Part shown: piece by piece, positions 52,582 through 61,320 of the stretch | Position numbering within the stretch: the first letter of the stretch is position 1 | How the letters are laid out: the number at the start of each line of letters is the position of its first letter | NCBI RefSeq assembly: GCF_001280015.1 | Contig: NZ_LGDV01000025.1 | Span: 124,001-188,000, forward strand | DNA from: Streptomyces sp. MMG1121 | GTDB lineage: Bacteria > Actinomycetota > Actinomycetes > Streptomycetales > Streptomycetaceae | Length of the DNA: 64,000 nt | Direction: 5' to 3' | Translations under genes and position numbers: made by a program | Notes under the pieces: generated by a model | The model's database searches: none | What the model saw: only the letters and a program-made list of their open reading frames with translations | What the model was told of the DNA's origin: nothing

Positions 52582-54941
52582 TGGCCGACCGCCGGCCGGG
52601 CAGCGCCGCGCGCGGACGCCGGGCCGTGTCACCGACGGCCCGTCGCGGCGTGTTCAGCGGCGCGGCCGGCCGGCGCTGGGCGTACTCCGATCTGCGCGCC
52701 CATCGCGGCGAGGCGCTCTTCCTCGTGCTGGCCACCGCCGGCATCGTCGCCTCGCTGCTGCTGGCCACCGCCCTTTTCGGCTATGCGACCAACCCCTGGC
52801 AGCGGACCTTCGCCGAGGCGCGCGGGGCCCATGTGTGGATCCACACCGCGTCGAACGCGGACACCGCAAGGCTCGCCCGGCTGGACGGCGTGACGTCCGT
52901 CGCCGGCCCCTATCGCACCGAAGCCGTCAGCGTCGCCGCCCGCGGCACCCGTGCCTCCGTGGAGCTGCGCGGCACCCCGCACCTGCCCTCCGTCGGCCGG
53001 CCGCTGCTCACCGCCGGGCACTGGCTGGATCCGGCCGAGCCGGACGGCGTGGTGCTGGAGAGCGGCCTGGCCCGTGCCCTGCTGGCCGAGCCCGGAGACA
53101 CCCTCACGCTGCCCGGCACCGCCCGCACCCTGACCGTGGAGGGCATCGCCGACAGCGCGGAACCCTCCTACAGCCCCGCCGAGCAGCCGGGCGTGGTCTG
53201 GGCCCTGCCGTCCGCGGTACGAGCGCCCGGCGGCCAGGTCATCGGGCTGCGGCTCGGCGATCCGGCCGACACGGACTACGCCGTGCAGCGCGCCGTCACG
53301 GTGCTCGGCGCGGGCGCGGTCGGCGAGGTCTCCACCTGGCAGCAGGCCCGTGCCCAGGCACAGGGCGACAACCGGCTGTTCGGGCAGGTGCTCGGCCTGT
53401 TCGGGCTCGGCGCGCTGATCGCCGCCGGGTTCGCCGTGCACGGCGCGATCGCCACCCGGATCCGCGGCCACCTGCGGGACCTGTCCGTGCTGAAGGCGAT
53501 CGGTTTCACCCCCGGCCAGGTCGTACGGATCTTCCTGTTGCAGCATCTCGCCTACGCCCTGCTCGGCGCCGTGGCCGCCGCAGCGCTCACCCAGACGCTG
53601 GGCAGCCGGATCCCCGGGCGGCTCGGCGACGCCGTGGGCGTGTGGCAGGGGCTGCCGGGACACACCGTGGCGCTGTTGGCGGTACCCGTGGGCGCGGTGC
53701 TGTTCATCGGCCTGACCACGGGACTCGCGGCCTGGCGGGCCGGGCGGGTGCCGCCGGTTCTGGTGCCGCGCCCGGACGCGCCGGCGGGCGGACGGCTCAC
53801 CGGTCCGGCCCGGCGGGCGCTCGGTCTGCGGCTGCCGGCCGCACTGGTCCTCGGCTGCCACAAGGCGGCCACGGGACGCGGACGGTCGCTGGCCACCGTG
53901 GCCCGGCTGACCCTGCCGATGCTGCTGATCGTGGTGGCACTCAGCGCGTGGAGCACCATCGACCGCTTCCACACCAGCCCGGCCCGGGTCGGGCTGCCCA
54001 CCTCGCTCACGGTCCGCACCGACGGCACACCGGCCCCGGCCCGCCTGCAGGCTCTGCTGACCGGTGACTCCCGAGTGGCCGCGGCCTATCCGGGGGTCGA
54101 GCTGGCCGCGCTGGTGCCCGGACAGACCGGGACCATCGCCCTGCGCGGCCTCGGCACCGACGCCCGGCCCTACCCCTACGCCCTCGCCGAGGGCCGGGCC
54201 GCGCACGGACCGGACGAGGCGGTGGCCGGCCAGGGGCTGCTGGACCTGCTGCACGCACGGGTCGGCGACTGGGTGCGCATGATGGTCGGCGACCGCCCGC
54301 AGGTCCTGCACATCGTCGGCCGCAGCATCGAACCGCAGAACGCCGGCCGGGTGGTGACGACCTCCCTGGACACCCTCCGCGAGAACGACCCGCGGCTGGC
54401 CCCGGCCTTCTACGAGCTGCGGCTGCGTCATGGCGCCGATCCGCGCCGCGTGGCCACCGCGCTCACCGCGGCCGGCCGGGGCCACCTGGACGTGCACACC
54501 GTGACGAACCCGGCCGACGGGCTGTCCCCGCTGCGCGCCGTCGTCGCCGGCCTGATCGCGGTGCTCGCCCTCATCGGGCTGGTCGAGCTGCTGACCACGA
54601 TCGGCGGCAGCGTCCGCGAGGGCGAGCGGGACGTGCTCGCGCTCAGGGCGATCGGCATGTCCCCGCGACAGATCACCGCGATCACCGTCACGGCCACGGG
54701 ATGTACGGCCCTGGCCGCGACGCTCGCCGCCACGGCCCTCGGTCTGCCGCTGGCCCGCCGGCTCATCGACGCCCAGGGCGCCTCCAGCGGCATCGGCGCC
54801 GGGATCGCCCAGTCCCCGTCGCCGGGTCTGCTGCTGGTGCTGGGCTCGGCCGCCGTGCTGGGAGCGGCGGCGCTCGCCGCACTGCCCGCCGCCCGCGCGG
54901 CCCGCGGACGGCTCGCGGACACGCTGAGCGCGGTGGCCTGA
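52581..54941 (+). CDS. FtsX-like ABC permease
   Basis: A 786-residue membrane protein with two FtsX units. One helix near residue 50 (ALFLVLATAGIVASLLLATALFG) precedes a large extracytoplasmic domain (about 75-260). Three helices follow (GLFGLGALIAAGFAVHGAIA, FLLQHLAYALLGAVAAAAL, HTVALLAVPVGAVLFIGLTTGLAAW). A second extracellular part (about 470-640) and three final helices end in the DTLSAVA tail. The architecture is that of MacB-superfamily mechanotransmission or resistance permeases (BceB-like in size but duplicated). Works with the preceding ATPase under PadR control. Substrate unknown. Confidence 0.87.
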   Translation: MADRRPGSAARGRRAVSPTARRGVFSGAAGRRWAYSDLRAHRGEALFLVLATAGIVASLLLATALFGYATNPWQRTFAEARGAHVWIHTASNADTARLARLDGVTSVAGPYRTEAVSVAARGTRASVELRGTPHLPSVGRPLLTAGHWLDPAEPDGVVLESGLARALLAEPGDTLTLPGTARTLTVEGIADSAEPSYSPAEQPGVVWALPSAVRAPGGQVIGLRLGDPADTDYAVQRAVTVLGAGAVGEVSTWQQARAQAQGDNRLFGQVLGLFGLGALIAAGFAVHGAIATRIRGHLRDLSVLKAIGFTPGQVVRIFLLQHLAYALLGAVAAAALTQTLGSRIPGRLGDAVGVWQGLPGHTVALLAVPVGAVLFIGLTTGLAAWRAGRVPPVLVPRPDAPAGGRLTGPARRALGLRLPAALVLGCHKAATGRGRSLATVARLTLPMLLIVVALSAWSTIDRFHTSPARVGLPTSLTVRTDGTPAPARLQALLTGDSRVAAAYPGVELAALVPGQTGTIALRGLGTDARPYPYALAEGRAAHGPDEAVAGQGLLDLLHARVGDWVRMMVGDRPQVLHIVGRSIEPQNAGRVVTTSLDTLRENDPRLAPAFYELRLRHGADPRRVATALTAAGRGHLDVHTVTNPADGLSPLRAVVAGLIAVLALIGLVELLTTIGGSVREGERDVLALRAIGMSPRQITAITVTATGCTALAATLAATALGLPLARRLIDAQGASSGIGAGIAQSPSPGLLLVLGSAAVLGAAALAALPAARAARGRLADTLSAVA

Positions 54942-55017
54942 GTCCGGCCGGCCCTTCGCGGACGCGGTGGTCAACATCCTTGCGGAGTAGGGCCGTTGCC
55001 CACCGCAAAGGCCTTCC

Positions 55018-55048
55018 GGAGCCGGGCGGCCGCGCCGCGCCCGGCTCC
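55018..55048. terminator. Terminator between FtsX-like permease and pgi
   Basis: An 11-bp GC-rich stem (GGAGCCGGGCG with its complement) and a 9-base loop between two convergent stops. Confidence 0.65.
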
Positions 55049-55060
55049 CGTGCGGGCCGG

Positions 55061-56713
55061 TCAGCTACGGCCGCGCAGTTCCCGGTACTTGGCGACCAGC
55101 GCCTTCGTCGACGCGTCCAGGCCGGGCACGTCCGCGCCCTCGGTCAGCGCCGGCTCCACGCGCTTGGCGAGCACCTTGCCCAGCTCGACGCCCCACTGGT
55201 CGAAGGAGTCGATGTTCCACACAGCGCCCTGGACGAACACCTTGTGCTCGTAGAGGGCGACGAGCTGGCCGAGGACGGACGGGGTGAGTTCCTTCGCCAG
55301 GATGGTCGTGGTCGGCCGGTTGCCCTGGAAGGTCTTGTGCGCGACCAGTTCCTCGGCCACACCCTCCGCGCGGACCTCCTCGGCGGTCTTGCCGAAGGCG
55401 AGGGCCTGGGTCTGGGCGAAGAAGTTGGCCATCAACAGGTCGTGCTGCGCCTTGAGTTCACCGCTCAGCTCGGCCACCGGCTCGGCGAACCCGATGAAGT
55501 CCGCCGGGATGAGCTTGGTGCCCTGGTGGATCAGCTGGTAGTAGGCATGCTGCCCGTTGGTGCCCGGCGTGCCCCACACCACCGGTCCGGTCTGCCAGTC
55601 GACCTGCTTGCCGTCCCGCGCCACGTACTTGCCGTTGGACTCCATGTCCAGCTGCTGGAGGTAGGCGGTGAACCGGGAGAGGTAGTGGCTGTACGGCAGG
55701 ACGGCGTGCGACTGGGCATCGTGGAAGTTGTCGTACCAGATGCCCAACAGGCCGAGCAGCAGCGGGACGTTGGCCTCGGCGGGGGCGGTGCGGAAGTGGT
55801 CGTCGACCAGCCGGAAGCCGTCGAGCATCTCACGGAACCGGTCCGGGCCGATGGCGATCATCAGGGACAGGCCGATCGCGGAGTCGTACGAGTACCGACC
55901 GCCGACCCAGTCCCAGAACTCGAACATGTTGTCCGGGTCGATGCCGAACTCCGTGACCTTCTCCGAGTTCGTGGACAGCGCCACGAAGTGCTTGGCGACC
56001 GCCGACTCGGCGCCGAGGGCGTCCAGCAGCCAGGTGCGGGCGGAGGTGGCGTTGGTGATCGTCTCGATCGTGGTGAAGGTCTTGGAGGCGATGATGAACA
56101 GCGTCTCGGCCGGGTCGAGGTCGCGGGTGGCCTCGTGCAGGTCGGCGCCGTCCACGTTGGAGACGAAGCGGACCGTCAGATCGCGGTCGGTGAAGCTGCG
56201 CAGCACCTCGTAGGCCATCGCGGGGCCGAGGTCGGAGCCGCCGATGCCGACGTTGATGACGTTCTTGATGCGCTTGCCGGTGTGGCCGGTCCAGGCGCCG
56301 GAGCGGACGCGGTCGGCGAAGTCGCTCATCTTGTCGAGGACGGCGTGCACCCTGGGGACGACGTTCTCGCCGTCGACCTCGATCACCGCGTCGCGCGGGG
56401 CGCGCAGCGCGGTGTGCAGTACGGCCCGGTCCTCGGTGACGTTGATCTTCTCGCCCCGGAACATGGCGTCCCGCAGGCCGAACACGTCCGTGGCGGCGGC
56501 CAGCTCGCGCAGCAGCCGCAGCGTCTCGTCGGTGACCAGGTGCTTCGAGTAGTCGACGTACAGGTCACCGACCTGGAGCGTGTACCCCGCACCGCGTCCG
56601 GGTTCGGCGGCGAACAGCTCCCTCAGATGCGTGTCCGCCAGCTCTTCGCGGTGCTTGGCGAGAGCGGTCCATTCGGGCGTCTGGTTGAGCCTGGTCCGGT
56701 CGTCTGCGTTCAT
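55061..56713 (-). CDS. pgi: Glucose-6-phosphate isomerase
   Basis: A 550-residue enzyme interconverting glucose-6-phosphate and fructose-6-phosphate. [17 protein letters not shown], the [13 protein letters not shown] phosphate loop and [20 protein letters not shown] are family signatures; the final His/Lys helix region follows. ATG at 56713 is chosen ([13 protein letters not shown]); longer upstream reading lacks support. It stands alone on the far side of the accessory block from pgl and links the pentose-phosphate operon with the lower glycolytic genes. Confidence 0.93.
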   Translation of the reverse strand: MNADDRTRLNQTPEWTALAKHREELADTHLRELFAAEPGRGAGYTLQVGDLYVDYSKHLVTDETLRLLRELAAATDVFGLRDAMFRGEKINVTEDRAVLHTALRAPRDAVIEVDGENVVPRVHAVLDKMSDFADRVRSGAWTGHTGKRIKNVINVGIGGSDLGPAMAYEVLRSFTDRDLTVRFVSNVDGADLHEATRDLDPAETLFIIASKTFTTIETITNATSARTWLLDALGAESAVAKHFVALSTNSEKVTEFGIDPDNMFEFWDWVGGRYSYDSAIGLSLMIAIGPDRFREMLDGFRLVDDHFRTAPAEANVPLLLGLLGIWYDNFHDAQSHAVLPYSHYLSRFTAYLQQLDMESNGKYVARDGKQVDWQTGPVVWGTPGTNGQHAYYQLIHQGTKLIPADFIGFAEPVAELSGELKAQHDLLMANFFAQTQALAFGKTAEEVRAEGVAEELVAHKTFQGNRPTTTILAKELTPSVLGQLVALYEHKVFVQGAVWNIDSFDQWGVELGKVLAKRVEPALTEGADVPGLDASTKALVAKYRELRGRS

Positions 56714-56941
56714 GTGCGACCTCAGCCTTCTTTCCTGCACCTGTCCTGCTGCGTACCTTGCTCCGCTGCCGGTCCCAACCTAGTTGATCAGGCCCGGGAC
56801 GTGCGGACACGACGCTGTCCGCACGGTCAACAACAGGTACGTCCGTACGACGCGCCGGTGTCGGCACGGCGTACGGAGAGCACAAAAGGGGCGGAGACGG
56901 CTCCGGCCCGGCACCCACGGGCGCCCGGCCGGTCACAATTG

Positions 56942-57277
56942 CTAGATCTCGCCCCGCAGTTTGGCGAGCGCCTCGGCGAGGATCGCCTCGCCGTCCGCGT
57001 CGCTGCGCCGCTCCCGCACGTAGGCGAGATGCGTCTTGTAGGGCTCGGTGCGCGGCGGGTCCGGCGGGTTGTCCCGGTCCTGGCCTGCCGGGAAGCCGCA
57101 GCGCGGGCAGTCCCAGGTATCGGGAACCTGCGCGTCGCTGGCGAAGCTGGGCTGCGTCTCGTGCCCGTTCGAGCACCAGAAGGAGATGCGCAGACGCGGC
57201 GCGGACTCGCCGCGCTCGGCCTCGCCCATCGGCCCCGCCCCGACCCGGCTTCCCCGGATCGCGTTGCCACTTGCCAC
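56942..57277 (-). CDS. RbpA-family RNA polymerase-binding protein
   Basis: A 111-residue protein from the GTG at 57277 (GGGAG nearby). It has the family core: RISFWCSNGHETQPSFASDAQVPDTWDCPRCG, with Cys/His pairs as in the RbpA zinc-like core, then the basic YKTHLAYVRERR segment and a C-terminal helix. RbpA stabilises the principal sigma factor on RNA polymerase. The C-terminal sigma-interaction tail of classical RbpA is shorter here, so it may be the paralogue found in Streptomyces. I do not assign a symbol. Confidence 0.82.
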   Translation of the reverse strand: MASGNAIRGSRVGAGPMGEAERGESAPRLRISFWCSNGHETQPSFASDAQVPDTWDCPRCGFPAGQDRDNPPDPPRTEPYKTHLAYVRERRSDADGEAILAEALAKLRGEI

Positions 57278-57494
57278 GGTCGTAACTCCCTGCGTGATGG
57301 TGCCGCGAAGCGAGTCGGCGTTTCGCTTCACTGCGAGCGCCTCAGTCTACGTAAGGCCCAACGCGCGTCCAGTGATTGGAGTTACAAGCCCCTCACTCAG
57401 ACGCAAGCCCCATGATAGGCCGCGCTCAGGAGCGCGTACCGAACATGGGGCGTTACGTACGGAATATGCGTGACGTGCGTGCGGTGCGGGCGTG

Positions 57495-57731
57495 TCAGCC
57501 GTTCGACTTCATCAGCATGCCGAGAACGATGATGCACGCGAACCAGAGCACGCCGATCACGATGGTGATCCGGTCGAGGTTGCGCTCGGCGACCGAGGAG
57601 CCGCCGACGGACGACTGCATGCCGCCACCGAACATGTCGGAGAGGCCGCCGCCCTTTCCCTTGTGCATCAGCACCAGCAGCATCAGCAGCAGGCTGAAGA
57701 CGATCAGGGCGATCGAGAACCCCAAAACCAC
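57495..57731 (-). CDS. secG: Preprotein translocase subunit SecG
   Basis: A 78-residue protein with two membrane helices (FSIALIVFSLLLMLLVLMH and ITIVIGVLWFACIIVLGML), separated by GGGLSDMFGGG, the conserved SecG loop. It helps SecYEG export proteins. Follows tpiA at 108 bases, the usual position in actinobacteria, and likely shares the gap-pgk-tpiA transcript. Confidence 0.9.
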   Translation of the reverse strand: MVLGFSIALIVFSLLLMLLVLMHKGKGGGLSDMFGGGMQSSVGGSSVAERNLDRITIVIGVLWFACIIVLGMLMKSNG

Positions 57732-57839
57732 GGCTGGACCAACTTCCTCGGATTCGGATGGACGACGGGGGCACAGCGTGTCGGCTGCGCCCCCGCAAGG
57801 GTACGACGTATCGCCGCTACCGCCTACTCACAGCGTCGG

Positions 57840-58616
57840 TCACTGATCGCGGAAGCGCACGATCTTGACGAACTCGTCGGAGTCCAGCGAGGCACCGCCG
57901 ACCAGGGCGCCGTCGATGTCGGCCTGGGCCATGATCTCGGCGACGTTGCCCGCCTTCACGGAGCCGCCGTACTGGATGCGGACCTTGTCGGCCACGTCCT
58001 GCGAGTACAGCTCGGCGATCTTGGCGCGGATGGCGGCGCAGACCTCCTGGGCGTCCTCGGAGCCGCAGACCTTGCCGGTGCCGATGGCCCACACGGGCTC
58101 GTAGGCGATCACGATCGTCTCGGCCTGCTCGGGTGCGAGGCCCTTCAGACCGGCCTCGAGCTGGTTGAGGGTGTGGGTGACGTGGTTGCCCGCCTCGCGG
58201 ACGTCCAGTTCCTCGCCGACGCACAGGATCGGGGTGAGGCCGTGCTTGTAGGCGGCCTTGACCTTGGCGTTGATCAGCTCGTCGGTCTCGTTGTGGTACT
58301 GGCGCCGCTCGGAGTGGCCGATCGCCACGTACGTGCACTTCAGCTTGGCCAGCATCGGGCCCGAGATCTCGCCGGTGTAGGCGCCGGAGTCGTGTGCGGA
58401 GACGTCCTGGGCGCCGTACTTGATCTTGAGCTTGTCGCCGTCGACCAGGGTCTGTACGGAGCGCAGGTCGGTGAAGGGCGGCAGGACGGCGACCTCGACG
58501 GCCTCGTAGTCCTTGTCGGCCAGGGCGAAGGCGAGCTTCTGGACGTGCGCGATGGCCTCGAGGTGGTTGAGGTTCATCTTCCAGTTGCCCGCCATCAGCG
58601 GCGTGCGAGTGGTCAT
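57840..58616 (-). CDS. tpiA: Triosephosphate isomerase
   Basis: A 258-residue TIM barrel. NWKMNLNH carries the N-terminal Lys, IGHSERR the electrophilic His and [11 protein letters not shown] the catalytic Glu. It begins six bases after the pgk stop, within the glycolytic operon. Normal length. Confidence 0.94.
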   Translation of the reverse strand: MTTRTPLMAGNWKMNLNHLEAIAHVQKLAFALADKDYEAVEVAVLPPFTDLRSVQTLVDGDKLKIKYGAQDVSAHDSGAYTGEISGPMLAKLKCTYVAIGHSERRQYHNETDELINAKVKAAYKHGLTPILCVGEELDVREAGNHVTHTLNQLEAGLKGLAPEQAETIVIAYEPVWAIGTGKVCGSEDAQEVCAAIRAKIAELYSQDVADKVRIQYGGSVKAGNVAEIMAQADIDGALVGGASLDSDEFVKIVRFRDQ

Positions 58617-58622
58617 GCGGGG

Positions 58623-59834
58623 TCAGTCCTCCAGTGCGGCGAGGCCGGGGAGCGTCTTGCCCTCGAGGTATTCGAGGGAGGCGCCGCCACCGGTCGAGAT
58701 GTGGCCGAACGCGTTCTCGTCGAAGCCGAGCGTGCGCACGGCCGCGGCGGAGTCACCGCCGCCGACGACGGTGAAACCGTCCGAGTCTACGAGGGCCTGG
58801 GCAACCGCCTTGGTGCCCTCGGCGAAGTCGGGGTGCTCGAAGACGCCCATCGGACCGTTCCAGAAGACGGTCTCGGCGTCGGCGAGCTTCGAGGCGTACA
58901 GCTTGCGGGTCTGCGGACCGATGTCCAGACCCTCCTGGTCGGCGGGGATGGCGTCCGCGGCGACGGTCGTGGGGTGGGCCGGCGCCTTGGTCTTCAGGTC
59001 CGGGAACTGCGGGGAGACCAGGACGTCGACGGGGAGCACCAGCTCCACGCCGTTCTTCTCGGCGCGCTCCATGTACTCCGTGACGACCGGGATCTGGTCC
59101 TCCTGCAGGAGGGAGATCCCGACCTCGTGGCCCTTGGCCTTGAGGAAGGTGTACGCCATGCCGCCGCCGATGAGCAGACGGTCGGCCTTGCCGAGCAGTT
59201 CGTCGATGACGGCGAGCTTGTCGGAGACCTTGGCGCCGCCGAGCGCGACGACGTAGGGGCGCTTGACGTCCTCGGTGAGCTTCTTCAGGACGCCGACCTC
59301 GGTGGCGATGAGGTAGCCGGCGGCGTGCGGGAGCCGGGCCGGGAGGTCGTAGACGGAGGCGTGCTTTCGGTGCACCGCACCGAAGCCGTCACCGACGTAG
59401 ACGTCGGCGAGGGCGGCGAGGGCGTCGGCGAACGCGCCGCGCTCCGCGTCGTCCTTGCTCGTCTCGCCCGCGTTGAACCGGAGGTTCTCCAGCAGCGTGA
59501 CCTCGCCGTTCGCCAGAGCGGCAACAGTGGCCTTCGCGCTGTCACCGATCGTGTCGGTGGCGAACGAGACGTTCTTGCCCAGGATCTCACCGAGTCGCTC
59601 CGCGACCGGGGCGAGGGAGAACTGCGGGTCCGGGGCGCCCTTGGGACGGCCCAGGTGGGAGGCGACGATCACCTTGGCACCCGCCTCGGCGAGCTTGGCG
59701 ATGGTCGGGGCGACGGCGCGGATGCGGCCGTCGTCGGTGATGGTGGCGCCGTCCAGGGGGACGTTCAGGTCGGCGCGGACGAAGACCCGCTTGCCTTCGA
59801 CGCCGTCCTGGATGAGTTCGTCGATCGTCTTCAT
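58623..59834 (-). CDS. pgk: Phosphoglycerate kinase
   Basis: A 403-residue two-domain kinase. VRADLNVPLDG and SHLGRPKG bind the triose substrate, FNGPMGVFEHP and the final GGGDSAAAV form the nucleotide site. It is the second gene of the gap-pgk-tpiA-secG operon, separated from gap by 132 bases holding a strong hairpin. Confidence 0.94.
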   Translation of the reverse strand: MKTIDELIQDGVEGKRVFVRADLNVPLDGATITDDGRIRAVAPTIAKLAEAGAKVIVASHLGRPKGAPDPQFSLAPVAERLGEILGKNVSFATDTIGDSAKATVAALANGEVTLLENLRFNAGETSKDDAERGAFADALAALADVYVGDGFGAVHRKHASVYDLPARLPHAAGYLIATEVGVLKKLTEDVKRPYVVALGGAKVSDKLAVIDELLGKADRLLIGGGMAYTFLKAKGHEVGISLLQEDQIPVVTEYMERAEKNGVELVLPVDVLVSPQFPDLKTKAPAHPTTVAADAIPADQEGLDIGPQTRKLYASKLADAETVFWNGPMGVFEHPDFAEGTKAVAQALVDSDGFTVVGGGDSAAAVRTLGFDENAFGHISTGGGASLEYLEGKTLPGLAALED

Positions 59835-59897
59835 GAATGGGCTCCCGAGGGCTGATGGTGCTCCGTGATCGTAGCCATGGCTGTCCTGTACGTGATT

Positions 59898-59937
59898 CAG
59901 GGCCCGGACAGCGCGTCCTTGCGCTGCTCGGGCCCTG
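59898..59937 (-). terminator. Long hairpin between gap and pgk
   Basis: Nested stem: CAGGGCCCG with its complement, then CAGCGC with its complement around a 6-base loop. Located 30 bases after the gap stop. May partly end transcription or protect gap mRNA, giving more gap than pgk message. Confidence 0.6.
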
Positions 59938-59966
59938 CTTTCACTTCAAAGGTTCCGCCGTGTCGA

Positions 59967-61055
<1,089 letters not shown>

Positions 61056-61108
61056 CTACCCCTCTGCGGGCCCCGGGGTGACATCGAGATGGCCCATACA
61101 CGGGCAGG

Positions 61109-61140
61109 CGGTCCGTACCCACCAGTAGGGGTACGGACCG
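61109..61140. promoter_or_regulatory. Perfect inverted repeat upstream of gap
   Basis: CGGTCCGTACCC and its exact complement around 8 bases (ACCAGTAG), 132 bases before the gap start. The stem lacks a U-run. Either an operator for the glycolytic operon or a second terminator behind the peptidase gene. Confidence 0.5.
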
Positions 61141-61269
61141 GCTCGGATCGACGATGGATTCACCCGTATTTGTTACGCAATGTCGGGTGGTTTTTACTCC
61201 GTCTTCACTCGTTCGTGAGCGGGTCGGCTCACTTGATCAGGAGCCTTTTCGCGCACCCTTGAGAGGGTT

Positions 61270-61300
61270 CCCGCTCACCTGTTGGAACAAGGGGAGCGGG
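61270..61300 (-). terminator. Hairpin after the M14 peptidase gene
   Basis: CCCGCTC with its complement around a 17-base loop, about 20 bases beyond the peptidase stop. Confidence 0.5.
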
Positions 61301-61320
61301 ATCTGTCAATATGGCGGCCC

